Source: Xestospongia bergquistia (lineage: Eukaryota; Porifera; Demospongiae; Haplosclerida; Petrosiidae). From it: 64,000 nt of DNA. The DNA lies in contig OZ014411.1 of assembly GCA_963965975.1 (NCBI GenBank), forward strand, positions 14,276,501 through 14,340,500. The letters run 5' to 3'. Under the pieces are notes generated by a model. The model had not been told where the DNA came from. It was given only the letters and a program-made list of their open reading frames with translations, and searched no databases. This document shows, one piece after another, positions 13,403 through 26,700 of the stretch; within the stretch, counting starts at the first letter, position 1; each line of letters begins with the position of its first letter. A program made the translations under genes and the position numbers.

Positions 13403-15212
13403 TCATGATTGTTTATTAGTTATGTGTCGTAAGCTATCACACTACATTGTAGCCTTACACAAGCTAATTTATTGAGTGGAAATGTTACATGTCCACTATT
13501 ATAGTTACATTTACTTCAGGTATTGATTTTAACTGATGATAGAAAAAAATGATAGCAAGCAACATCATACAGTAGAAAGGCTGAATCAAATGCTAAATAA
13601 TATCATTTAATTAAGCCAATGAAAATTAAATTTAACCATACAAATGATTTACTGGTTGAGAACATTATTGTCATTGTAACTTAGTGTAACAGTTGTAAAA
13701 TTACATTTTTAATAGTTACCTGCACTTCACACAATAGTGTGGTTTTGTTTTTATATATTGGTTCAATCAACCAATCACTTTTTATAGTGATATAGCTCTC
13801 TATAGATTAATGACTCTAACTAATTCTTATATGACTAGCAAACATGATATGGATTCTAAATTTTATTTTATATATGACTATAACAGATACTATAATATTT
13901 GCTACTATATATAGATATAGTTAGTATCTTTGATGGTATTTCTTGTAACTACTTACAAATGGCCAGTGTTAGTGCCATAAGCCTGCGCATAGCTATATAC
14001 AGTAAATCTAACACTGCTAAAATATAAATTGGTTGCTTATACCAATTCATGTAACTTTGATTGCATAGAAAATAAATTGAAGTATATATATATGAGTTAT
14101 GTAGCAACAGCTCTAGTCCAACATCTCATCATCACAATTCTAAAAATATCTACATAAACAGTCCATTCCATATATACAACAGTAGTAATGACAACTGTAC
14201 ATCATATTTACTTTATTCCATCAAAAAATTTGCTACAAACATGTAACTTGTATAACCATATATTGGTTAAATCAATCAATTAATTTATACAGTGTTATTT
14301 ATCAAACCAATCAATGAACTTAAAAACTCACATATAATGTACCTGTTTACTAGTCCTTTAAATTTATATATCATCACATAATTAGATAGAAACTAATGAA
14401 TGCCATACTTATAAGAGAAATTTACATAGCATTTTTATATGAAAAAATGACATAGAACTTTTATGCAGTACATAATATACATAATTATAATGTTAAGTAC
14501 CTGTAAAACAATTCATTAAATTAACAAGTCATAAATAATTCGTTATCTGCATGTTACATGGTTTATTACATTATGTAATTATTAACTTTCTTACCAAGCA
14601 TCCTCTAGCTAAAATAATTTTACAAAGTCAGAAACAAGTACAAATGTGTACTTAATCATGGTTACTATTTAATTCTGCCATACTGTTAGCATCTATACTC
14701 TAAATCAATGGTTGTACTATTGTGGTCAAAAAAAAACAAGTGATATAGTAGTAAATATAATATACAGTTAGTGATGTCATCTGCTTTCACTACTACAAGG
14801 TTTTTGTATGTTTACTAAAATATTCAATTATGTTACATTATATATAAAACAGTTGTGATAAAACAATGTATAAGTTTACACATTGTTTTGATAATAGTAG
14901 TGTACATGTGATTAGAAAAATGTCATGATAGTATTGTGTAACTGGTCTTATATGGAGGTCTAATGTAATTATAAACACATTTATCTAGTTATCATAATAT
15001 TATAGTTATTATTGTTTTGAATATACATTATAAAAAAAACTGTAATGAATATGTTATTGTACACCATGCAATTATCATGTTATTAGAAACTAATTATGGT
15101 AGGAAACCCAAAATAAACCTGTGTTGTATGTTTTGTCTATTGATTAATAGGGTATTAATTACTATAAGAACTAATTTGTTATTTTGACATTTAAGATGTA
15201 GCTAAAAAGGAG

Positions 15213-15342
15213 GGATTACTATAGAATATAAGTTTCTTGTGAATTACTCACTGTGCAAATTGTTGGTAGGTTGTACTTTTACAAGCAACAAACTATATAG
15301 TGAGTAATTCGTTTGAATTCTAGATTCTATAGTAATTCATCC
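15213..15342. repeat. Imperfect 40-base inverted repeat (hairpin) in intron 2 of R2
   Basis: Arms 15213-15252 and 15299-15342 are reverse complements with a few mismatches. GGATTACTATAGAAT pairs with ATTCTATAGTAATTCATCC and GAATTACTCACT with AGTGAGTAATTC, around a 46-base centre. A related hairpin sits in intron 2 of R3 (about 26950-27060). The surrounding block is in opposite orientation in the two genes. It could be a MITE-like element or merely the arms that promoted an inversion. I see no transposase. Confidence 0.6.
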
Positions 15343-16147
15343 ATGTAATTATAATAGTATTGCATTATAGTATTATGTATGTATAATACTTAACTTACAG
15401 ATAATTTCTTTATAATCATTGCTGAGATATAACTGAATATTTCAGACACATAAATATCAGGAGGTCCAATTATTCCATGCATATGTAATGTGGGACGGTT
15501 GCGATAAAAGTAAGGAAGACCAATAGTATGTGGAAGATCAGTCTGTGTAGTAACAAAGACAACAAAAACATAGTAATAAAGTCAATAATATTTGTATTTT
15601 ATTAGAAATTTAGTCCGTGGTACATACTGATTTCTGGTAATAATTAATAATTTTGATATCTAAGTTTAATTAAAGAAAATTACTTGATCTTCATTGAATG
15701 GAAACGGAAAGAAGCAATAATTATTAAATAAATGAAGATCAACTTTATAAAGAAGACTAAGAAATGCTTGACGTAAAGCAACTTGTACAAAAGCATCACA
15801 CTCTCTTGGTGATATGAAGTTATAAAATGAACAAGGTGAATATCCCAATATAGAAATGACCATATCTAGTGAACAAGGACAAGAAAATGGACCAGTAGAG
15901 GGAGGTAAAGTTGAATAATCAGGAAATGTTGGTGTTGTTGGTTGCTCTTCAGAATTACCTCTGCTACTGTTAGTACTAACAGTCACTACAAAGTCTACTT
16001 TTGTCAGTGACAAGTTTATCAGAACAAGAGTAAGTAGACGATTCATATTTGCTTTGATCATATGCAGAAATGAATATAGTCTCTTAGTCTAGTAGACGTA
16101 TAGTTAGACGTACCGGAAAAGTGAGTGGAGGATCACTACTATAATTT

Positions 16148-16310
16148 GTGCAACCCAATCAGATTGCAGCATGGATATGAATACAATCAAATCTATGTGT
16201 TGACCTCATGCTCGAGGAATGGCGGATACGGATGTCCTAGCCTTCCAGACTGCCACGCCTCCAAACGTGGCAGTCTTGGTCAAGTGTGTAGTTTGGTGAC
16301 GTATAGCCTC
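16148..16310 (-). promoter_or_regulatory. Putative R2 promoter block (CCAAT, hairpin, CRE-like)
   Basis: The block CCCAATCAGATTGCAGC (16154-16170) matches those upstream of R1 and R4. It is followed by CTCGAG-AATGGCGGA, shared with R1. An 11-base perfect hairpin AGACTGCCACG / CGTGGCAGTCT with an 8-base loop lies at 16247-16276, and a CRE-like TGACGTA at 16297-16303. Regulatory use is inferred from conservation between copies. A further block shared with R3 lies at 16385-16510, with TTACGAGCTCCTC in common. Confidence 0.5.
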
Positions 16311-16919
16311 TAATTAATTAAATTTGGCAATCCCTATCAATATTATTACTTTAAAGTTAGTAAAATTAAGTAAAGAGCTGTCTGTCAAGTGTGGCATTGC
16401 TGATCCTTCGCTAAGAGAAAGAAGCTTTAGGGGCTGGGGACAGGTGTATTATAATTTTGCAGACCACAGAAACGCCTCATTCACTTACGAGCTCCTCCTT
16501 TTCACCTAACGCCTATTATAAAATAATGTTAAATAATATAACGTATGATTTATTATATATATTTTAAATAATGCATAATTTATTAAAATTATAAATAAGA
16601 AGTAAATCGAGAATTATTTAATATGTAATGACTTATTAAATATATGATAATAATTTTCCGATTTTGACACAAACGGTGCGGGGCCCCATAGTACTGACCA
16701 TATGGTGTATTACATGGAGTTGCTGCTGTGGTTTAAGATTCAAAACATTATTTTTATTATCAATAATGTATCAAACCATAACTACAATTAAAATTCCTCC
16801 TTTCTCTTTATTTGTGGCAAAAAAGCAAATTGTGCTAGTTAGGTATCATTCTATCCCTGATGGATATATACCAAATAACAAATCGACAAATAGATTGGCA
16901 AATAGTCGAAGAGTAATTA
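16311..16919. other. Intergenic, no gene; distal block shared with R3
   Basis: Up to about 16510 the sequence matches the R3 upstream region at 28438-28550 (GCTAAGAGA and TTACGAGCTCCTC motifs). The rest is AT-rich with no recognisable gene. The plus-strand open frames at 16125-16313, 16324-16509 and 16664-16927 show no family resemblance. Confidence 0.5.
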
Positions 16920-17798
16920 AACAATAAATGAAGGAATTTATTGAAATAAACAAATTCATTTAATGAAGATAAATAACCTGACTAAGATGAACAAACAGCT
17001 AAATGAGAAAAAAAAATTATTGAGAGAGACGGGCAGACATACTGAAAGTGAATGAAAAGATAAGACAGATAGAAATACTGAGTTAATATAAAAAGGAAAT
17101 TGATATATTGATGATTGATAAAAATACTTTAAAAAGCATACCTTCTTTTTTATAATAGAATTTGGGACCAGCAGACCACAGCTACAATGCAATAGAATCT
17201 TTATAAGGGCCTGGAACCTCATGCAATTGTACCCTAATTTATTTAAGGTTGCTACTAGAACGATTAGTACTACTGAATTATCTCAATGATATGAAAAAGA
17301 AGTTTTTAAAAATTGTCTCAAGCTCTACATTTGACATAAATGGCTTTAATGTTCAATAGTTTTATCACACAAATATTAACAATATATAATTTTGGTTCAA
17401 TATATACCTTGGACCTTTCAAATTTCCGATGTACTTTATGAACAGTAACTAAATCTTAAGTATGAGATCAAAGCGTGAATACAATGAAAACTTTCATTTT
17501 GACAGTGAAGTCTCTATTATAACTAATTGTTTATACAAGCGCAAGGCTTATACATAGGTTTTGCTGAATCAGTATCTTTCCTATTGTTAAATATGGATGC
17601 TAATATACTAACAAAAACAAAATTAAATGACTATTTAGAAAATTAAAATGTAAAGCTCAACAATGTGTTACAATCAATATTAAATAAAACCCTTATTATA
17701 ATGAAATTGCACTCAATTCTACATAATTCTACATTATTTTATATAATTATATTTGTTTAAGAAAGAATGTGAAAATATAGCCTTTGAGACTGTTATTA
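16920..17798 (-). repeat. Duplicated 3' flank of R3
   Basis: Aligns with the R2 and R4 3' flanks, but its left end begins later, at the AATTCATTTAATGAAGATAAAT segment. Non-coding. Confidence 0.65.
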
Positions 17799-20700
17799 TT
17801 AGATGTAACTCTTGTGATCATTGTACTTTGATTCAAGCCTTAGCTGTATGACATTATATTGTGTCTGTATAATGAGAAAATACATAGAAAATTTACAAAG
17901 ATACAGAAAACAGCATTTGTATGTTCAATAAGACGTTACTTTCATTTTATGTTCAAAGACATATGAGCAAGACAGTCTATAAAACATTGTATTTTTGTTA
18001 TGAATTACAATGAAGTTTATTTTACAACTCAATATGTTACATTCTTCATTAAGAGGATGTCCTTAGAGACAAATGGTGGCATAGATTGACTTTAATTCAT
18101 CCAAAATATAGAACTGGCTCATTGTGACTATTATAAAATCATATATAACACTTAAAACAGCTTATACCTTAAGTTCATTCCATTATTTAATATTTTATTT
18201 TGTAATGTCATACCTTTTCTAGTTTTTCTTGTAAACTTTTAATCTGCTTTTGGTAATTAACTTGCAATTCTTGTGGTGTTTTTTTTATTTTAAGTGTTTT
18301 CTTATGTTTGTGTATCAATATAAACTGTCATGGAAAATAAAAGTTATAAATTAAATGTAAATATACTTCACCTACTTTTGGTATAAACAATCCCCCAAGA
18401 ATTACAATTGGAAAAGTAACAATAAAAATTAAATCAAACCAGAATACTACTTTTATGTCATCAGATGTCAATAACAACATCTTGATTACAAATAATGGAA
18501 CCAAAAACAAGAAAATAGCAAAAACAACTCGAGCTACAAATTCTCTTTCTTGTACAAAGAGAGTTGGGAGTTTGGCTTTTTGTAAAGATAAGAAGATAAG
18601 TCCAAAAGAGAGAAGAAAGTTGTATCCTATTAGAATACCATCCCACCACTTCTCAGTGGAGCCAGTAATAGTAACTAAATAGGTTTTTATAGACTCATCA
18701 ACAATCTAAACAAAAGATATAAGATACACAATCAAATTGGATTATATCATTATATCATGTATTTAACATTTTATCTCTATATAGACTCTAATACAAACAT
18801 GTTAACTTACTATATTAGGACAATTATATAGTATCCTGGATTCATCATACTTATAAGGATGAACTCCAGTCCAAATAATTAGTAGTAATATCACAGGAAT
18901 ATTCAAACATATAATAATTGAAATAAGAGTCTTATCCAACAGAAACTTCTAAAAAGTAATAAATATTGTTATGAATATTAGTATATAATATTATTGCAAT
19001 TACAAACTAAAACTGTAAAAACTGTATACTTTTATTGAAAAATTGTACTTTTATTTTGAAAGTTAATTTTTTTGAGTATTTACAGCTTTTATCTCTATTA
19101 ATAGATATAAAAAATCAGTATTGAATAGTGCATTATTTTAGCAGATGTCTTATCTAAATAATTGACCTCTAAAAGTTGTTATTTTCACATAATTTAATGG
19201 AATAAATAAAATAGAACATTTTAGCAAATAGCAAACACAATTATTGAACATTGTACCTCTTAAACAAAGAATATATATACATATATAGATAGTGTAGTAA
19301 CAATATAAAGCATGGAAATATTATTTCTGATCAATGATATTATTATATTTTCAATAATACTCACACCTAAATAATAATATGCTTCAATTTGGCAAAAAGA
19401 ATTAAGTTATGAATATAACCTAAATGAGAAAATGGTTACTAAATGCACACAAAATGTTTAAAGTGCTCATTTTTAAAACAATCGCTACACAGTACACAGT
19501 CATCTTTTATATAGAAAGTCTAATTATAAACTTGATACAGGAGGCCACTTAATGTTCTTTGTGAATATCAAATTTATGGTCTTGTTGTTAATAATATTAA
19601 TGAATATGTAGCAACTTTATATATGCAAATGTTTGTTTGAAAGTTTGTGTTTGATATCTTTCTTGCACATATATACATGTACATTCATTATATAACTATT
19701 TACTTACAAATGGGACAAAACAGATTTTTAATACAAAACTTACTCTTTTCCAAATTTTAGGATTATAAAAGATTTGATAAATTCTCCAATTTCTCGTAAA
19801 TATTGTAGACAAAATAACTGTAATACCAATGTAGAATAACCACTTACTAATCTAATAGTGAAAAAGACCAAAGTAGAAAAATGTATAAGATTTCATAGAA
19901 GTCATCTTCAACATGAAAAATATATTTTTGCATAAAAAGATCTAGGGGTATCTTGTTGATGATTCTGTTATAATCAGTTTTTTGGGTTATTATTGAAGAC
20001 TAGAGAGTTAAAGAAATTGTAGGCTTTAATACCACTAAGAAAACCTTTCTTCAGATCAACCTTGGAGAGCATTTGTGGTGAGTATAAGTAAATTGGTTGG
20101 TTACCATGCATGTCACCAGTGAGTTAATTCACAGGAGTTAATTTTTAAGTCAGATTATACAACCTAGCTAGTAGCTATTATGAATTGGCTTAAAGAATTG
20201 GTCTATTTTAACAGTGACATGGTTTCCATTCTTAGCCTAATTTAAATAAATCAAATAAAAATTATTCTTATTATGTTAGTAAAAATTGGACATTTGTTAT
20301 TTTAATTATGTTATATTAAATACTAGTAATAAAGCATACATTTGAAATATATGTACCTCACAAAATGCTGGTATAGCTTTCTTTCTAATATCCTCTTTTT
20401 CAATTAATGTCCCAGAATAGGATAGAGCTATAAACAGAGCTGCAGGATACATCAGTAAACTTCCAATAATGATAACAACATTAAATTTAGGACTGGAGGT
20501 TTTCATGTGTCTAAACAAAAGAGGTCAATGTCACTATTAGTGTATTAGTGTACACTATAAATACTAAATTAATTTATTATGACATTATACTTTATTGGAA
20601 AAGTACAATCATAAAATAATTGACTTTTGCCATAAACATGAATGTATGAACCCAAATAATAGAGAAAAACAGAGTAATAGAATGTAAGGTAACAAAGCTA

Positions 20701-23700
20701 TATGTTTTAAAACATTATCAGTCACACACATTATTGTAGTATTCATGGTTGATTAATAATTGATTTGTTACCTTAGTTCATAAAATAAAATGAAATATTA
20801 AAGCTAACATATCTGTATATACACTACATGCACACACACACTTCCCCAAATCTGGTTCTGAAGGCCAATCACCACAGCACAAGCCTCATGTTTATGAGCA
20901 AGTATTACTATTCATCTTATTGGGAATCATATGGGTTCACTGGTTTGGCTGGTGTGCCTTAGGTAATGGGTATAGGGGGATAATGTTCACAAAAATACAA
21001 GATCCCTACAACTGGTATCTATTGAGGACAGCTAATAACTATATGCAAAAACATACATACACACTCACAACACGCAGCATGAAATATTCTAATTATAGGT
21101 CTTCCTGATATGCAAGGTGTGCAAGGCAATAAAATGTACAGACGTGTACTCTTATAATCTTAGGTAGCATATCAATAATCATCAAACAAAGTGCATATAT
21201 TTTTAAATTGCTTACTTGTTTCTTCTCAAACCAACAGTAAAAATCAGTAAGACTATAGATACAATAATACCTATAGTCACAATAATAGTAGTTATAGCAA
21301 TCTCCAATACTCCTAGTTGATTATAACATAAACAAGACTCATCATAACATGCTCCATCAGTTGGAGGTTTCCATGATACAAGTGTTCCTAATGAAATAAA
21401 AGAGTGTACACATAAATCATATAAAGTGTATTTTAATTTTATTTATTTATTTACCATTTTCTCCCTTCCATCTATAAGGACAAGGATAAGAGAATTTATT
21501 ATCAGTTATATTAAACTCAGTATAATTGACAAAGACTAGAAATGATGATGAATTGAGATAAAGTGATTGATGCAATGGTTGTAGTTCTTCCAGTACACAC
21601 TCAGAGTCAGACAAGTTATAATTCTTATATATTCCAACATAGCATTCCTTGTTATCTATGTAGAATAGCATCATATTAATGAATATGGTAAGTTATATTT
21701 AGCATCATGTTTTTATATATTTGTGAGTACTACTTCAATTCCACATTACTTCATATACTTCTAGAAATACTTCTTAAAATGTACTTTAAAGTTATTTATT
21801 AAAGTTAATAACTTCAGTCAAATGATTTGGATCAGATTTTTAGAGTAAGATAAAGTTGTTTAGAGTGACTTGACATGTTTGTCATTATTGCCTTATGTAT
21901 TATTATTTGTAAAGTATTAATTTTAATATAATGGTTAATATCAATTATTGTATGGTTAGGTATGTAGAATGAATGGTCAATATACACAACCTTGGAATTG
22001 TGTTATCAATACTTCAAAAAAGTTATGGTTATCATTTTGCTTTGAAAAATCATAGAAACCCTAAAGAAGAAGATAAAATATCAAAGTATCTATTTGGCAA
22101 GAAAAAGGAATTGTTGTAATAAACTAAGACAAATGGATGCTATAATGTCATACAAAATTGTGTCAGTATAATGAATAGTGAAGCTAGATCATGTATTGTA
22201 AGTGAAAATAGTTGTAATTAAATGAGTGCAGTTATAAAAAATAGTTATTAGACAAGTTATTTTATTCAATATGTTAATCTGTTTGTATGTTTCGCCAAAG
22301 TGACATTGTATCTAACTTACTGAGTTTCCACAGAAAACAGACTTTTCCAATATCTCCATCATCTTTTCATTTAATATGTCCTTTTTGTCAGATAGCCAGT
22401 CTACAGGATTTATTAGGTAATTGCAAAATGAGTTACTGTCATTAAATAAAGATGAATACAGCAACTGTTCTACTGCCCTATGCCACACATTAGCCCAAAC
22501 TATAGCAGCATCATAAGCATTGAAAGCTTGAGAATGAATCAAATATTGTTTGTCTTCTTCTGTTATAATCACATTTCTATCAATATAACGTTGTACTGCT
22601 TCTTTGTAGATTGTTGTTAATTTATCATATTGTTCCTATAATATACATAATAGTATCATATCAAAAAATGTTTGACAGCAAAGTGTGGAACATCTGTCTG
22701 CCAAATATAAGATACATAACTTAAAATACAATTTATAAGTTTGTACATTACACAAAAGTTACTATAGATATGCCAGTGTGTATTATAATTTCATAATTCA
22801 TAAATAATTATTGTTAAATATTGTGTGAGAGTACTATAAAAGTAAACATTATTGACTAAATTTTTTATTTACAAAAGCTTTCTTATGAATCATATTACTA
22901 TTTAATTTTCATAATATTCAAAATTATTTACAGATTACCTGACATATTAAGCACTACTAATTAGGCAATACTTAAATAAGGTTTCTAAATATGTAGTATA
23001 TATTATAAACCAACTTGTAATGAGTATGTTTCACTTTCAAAATGATGTAAATGAGAAGTATCAATAAAGATCATTCCTTGAATGGCTTCATTCATTTCCT
23101 CTTCAGTACATTCACATCCACATTTAGTTCCTAAGCAAACATATCAATTAATATATTAATTAATTAAATAATATAATTATATTAATACTAACTTGAATCA
23201 CATGAACAGTCACGCCACCATCTGTAATCATATATACCTGGTAATATCCAAACATGATTATGAGTAGTTAGTCCTAATTTATAAGCCTAAATAAATAGTA
23301 AGTATACAATATCATTATGTATATATTTGCTGTGTATTTGATATCTTATTTTATTATATTGAGTAACATTTTATTAATTTATAAAAGAACCAAGAGGAAT
23401 AATAAAATTATTAAATATTGTTCTAGTTCTTTGAGATTAGAACAAATTCCAAATTTAGTATTTTTTTTATTTTAATTGACTTACTTATTCAACCTATAAG
23501 TTTGTTATGTGTTAGTCCTACAACTATGAATTGCTTTAGGTAGAGGTGACAAAACTAAATCTGGACTAAAATGTTTTGAAAAATGTTACTAGAATTTCTA
23601 CTGATTTAAAACAAAATAATCATAGCTACAAATAAACAAAATGTTTATTATTGGCAAACACAACTAGTTTTTCTGGAGAAGTTATGATATATTTAATAAG

Positions 23701-26700
23701 TTACAGTTACAATATGTTTTAGTTAATCATGCTGATTTTTGTAACACTTGGAAACTCAATTCATTAATTAAAATGTGTGACAGTAGCTATTCTAAACAAT
23801 TTAATTTATTCTCAACAGTAGCACAAAAATACAAAATAAAATAGCATAACACAACCTGGCAAGCAAATGCGATAGACAGAATAAGTAATTACATTAATCG
23901 ATTTCTTAATTTTTTTCTTTATTTTTATCTCTTATTTTACAGCTTTATTATTTATGTAATACTACAAGCATCAATAATAATTAAATAATAATATTTTCCT
24001 TGAAATTTGTTTGTTTAGTTTTCTCATATCATAACTAACCTTACAAATGATTTCTCGACTCATATCACTCCAGAAAAACCCCATAAAAATACGATAGTCA
24101 TCATTCTACAATGAAAAATGTAGTAAGTACATTACCATAATGTAATAAACATGCTATATTAGGAAGACTTTAGTTATCAGTAATATAAACTCTCTGTTAA
24201 GTGCATAGATAAGTATAATGTAGAAACATCTCAAATTAACTTTGACTGTTACATATAAATTAGCATATCATTCTAAAATTTTCCATTATAATGTAGAAAA
24301 ATGCTCCTTGTAAGGTGAGTGCAGGTTTCATTTTCATATCTTTTACTGTGACAAACTTAATTATAGTCAGAAAAGGTTGCATTACACCCAACAACTGTTA
24401 AACAATGTTATAAATTACTATTATGTGAGGTAGGTACATTACCTTATAATCTTGGAGGAGAACAGTAGGATCATCATGAAAAGTACCGGGAAAGTTGATA
24501 TCTAGTGATAAGTTTGTCTGTGCTTGTTTAGTAAACTTTTCAGCAGACTACGAATAAATAATATTGTTTTGGTCACATGTTATACCAATTGTTATTATAT
24601 TGCCTATTTAATTCTATCCTGTTGTTTTGTTTACTACTTTACTTCCTGGCTGTTAAGGATGACTGGCCATCCACTCATAAGTATGGACTAGATGTAAATA
24701 TTCATTGTATGATTTTTCCCTGTCATCATGAATTATCAAAGCAACATATTACACACTCTAATTGTCAAGTTCAAAAGAGGAACTATAATCATCAAGTCAC
24801 AAGTTGATAAATTACATGTCAATATGATATTATCCTGTTTTAAGATACATTCCCTTAATGCAAGGAGCCTACTTTTCAAATGATGAAGTTTTTATTTAAG
24901 AAGCCAATAGTTTAGAATGTATAGTTAATAGGGGGTAGGATCAGTTTAATATAAAGTTAAGTATTGGCTTTCAGATGAATGAATAAACAATATAGCTTTG
25001 CATTATAGTAGATCTTTTCTATATAATAATTTTGAAAGTCTATAATATCTTTTATGGAAGGTATAAAGTAATAATCAAATAATAAATGTAATTCTAATAT
25101 TGTCAAAATGACAGTTTGCCAATCTAGATATGATTGTATGCCTAAAAATATTATTATAGCACACAGTTGACTAAAAATTTGTTTAAAGTGATATTAGGGC
25201 TGTAGTACATTTGTTTTTTAAATTGATAAAAATTGGGAAAGTTCTACAATTAAAAAAAGCACAAGTAAATTCATTTTAAATTTCATGCTTAATAATGTTG
25301 CTATAACGTGTACTGATGTACTTGCAATAACAAATGTTAGTATAGTGCATTTAAAACAACTCTTGTTATTAATCTAATATATGTATTGTCGTTTTGCAAT
25401 ATTATCATAGTATTATTGTTGGTATAATAAGGTATTCAACAAAGATAACTTTTAACAGTTGATACAACATTAGCTGTGGTTATAGTGCTTACTCAGGGCA
25501 ATATTTATGAGACATTGTATACTGTGATTTCACCTTTGAGTTTTGAGCATCATCTGTAGCAACAACTGCTACTCTTCTCCAATTAAAGTCACTTAATAGT
25601 TTTAATCGTGCCATATTAATAGAACTTGGTTTGGTAGTAGTAGCAAAGAAAAAAGGATATTTGTCATGATCTTCTAACAATGAGTCTGAGGCTGAATAAG
25701 ACACCTACAAAAAATAAAAATTAAATAATGTAGTTAAAATGGATGATGCTTATTACATTATTAAAACTGATGATACAAACAAATGATCCTTATATCAAGC
25801 AACATTATAAAGTAAATAAACTGAATCAAATGTCAAATAATATCAATAAATTAAGCCATTAAAAGATAAATTTAACAATACAAATGCTTTGCTGGTTGAT
25901 AACATTTGTATAATATTAAGTTAGTGCTATTTCATCACAATATTGATTTTGTTTTAATTTATTTACTTATAGTTAGTTTTTGGCCCTTGAACAACGTTTT
26001 GTTAGTTAGTTTTAATATCACTAAACTAAACTAAAGGTTTTTTAGTTATAGTAAACTCAAACAACACATACAAACACAAAAAAACACAAATATGGTCATG
26101 AATTTTTATTAGGTGTGCACTGTATGTTATTACACATTAAAACGTTACATGATGAGTGGAAACATAGGATGTCCATGTTATATTATATTATGTTATTATG
26201 TTATATTTACTTCAGGTTCTATAATCAATTGATTTAATAGGAGTTTAGCCTATTTTTTGTTGCAACAGTATGACAGGTCTAATGTACTTCCAGTCTATAT
26301 CTTTCCATTAACACACTGGTAAACATGCACTGCTAATAGTGGTAGATCTTAATATGCACATCATGTTGTTATTTGAATTTCATGTCACTTAGTAGTTTTC
26401 TTGTGCCAGGTCCTGATGGTTAGGAATGGCAAACAAAAAATGTAAATATAATCTAATACTACCATACTGTTAGTACCTATATTTGCACAAAACATTTAGT
26501 GTTTGGTGTTAGCTTAAGAAAAAAGATCCAATATCAACCACTTTATTGTTATTTGTATGATAAATACCAAAGACATTAAGATTTTATTTAAATATCAATG
26601 ATTTTACTGTTGCAGTCACAAATACAAGTGATATTATAATAACTATTGTATAAAGTTAGTGATGTCATTTCCTTTCACTACTCCAGCTTTTATTGTATGC

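Larger units (their letters stand above)
5177..16046 (-). pseudogene. GABA-B-like class C GPCR, copy R2, all 17 exons present, frame broken in exon 8
   Basis: Exons: 15684-16046, 15399-15542, 13051-13221, 11813-11917, 11415-11480, 10567-10660, 10387-10502, 9809-10093, 9439-9508, 8906-9106, 8671-8842, 7781-7934, 7159-7266, 6047-6184, 5623-5955, 5454-5573, 5177-5251. E1-E10 encode the signal peptide, Venus flytrap and glycosylated linker, E11-E15 the seven helices (KHIKASSP before helix 2 and FIPK after helix 7, as in GABA-B receptors), E16-E17 a coiled coil. Compared with R3, E8 lacks 11 bases after PVDW and 19 bases near its end. The sum is 30, so frame returns, but a TGA falls between (VDWKGHIK stop), leaving about 438 residues with no membrane helix. 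It is therefore a pseudogene, a gene for a secreted ectodomain, or an assembly artefact. All other exons are open. An in-frame ATG also lies 15 bases upstream at 16061. Confidence 0.8.

Noticed and set aside
13170-13475. Plus-strand open frame rich in His and Thr
   Set aside because: It is translation of the CA microsatellite plus the antisense of exon 3.
16125-16509. Two adjacent plus-strand open frames upstream of R2
   Set aside because: They overlap the conserved promoter-like blocks, and the counterparts upstream of R3 are not open, so coding is not supported.
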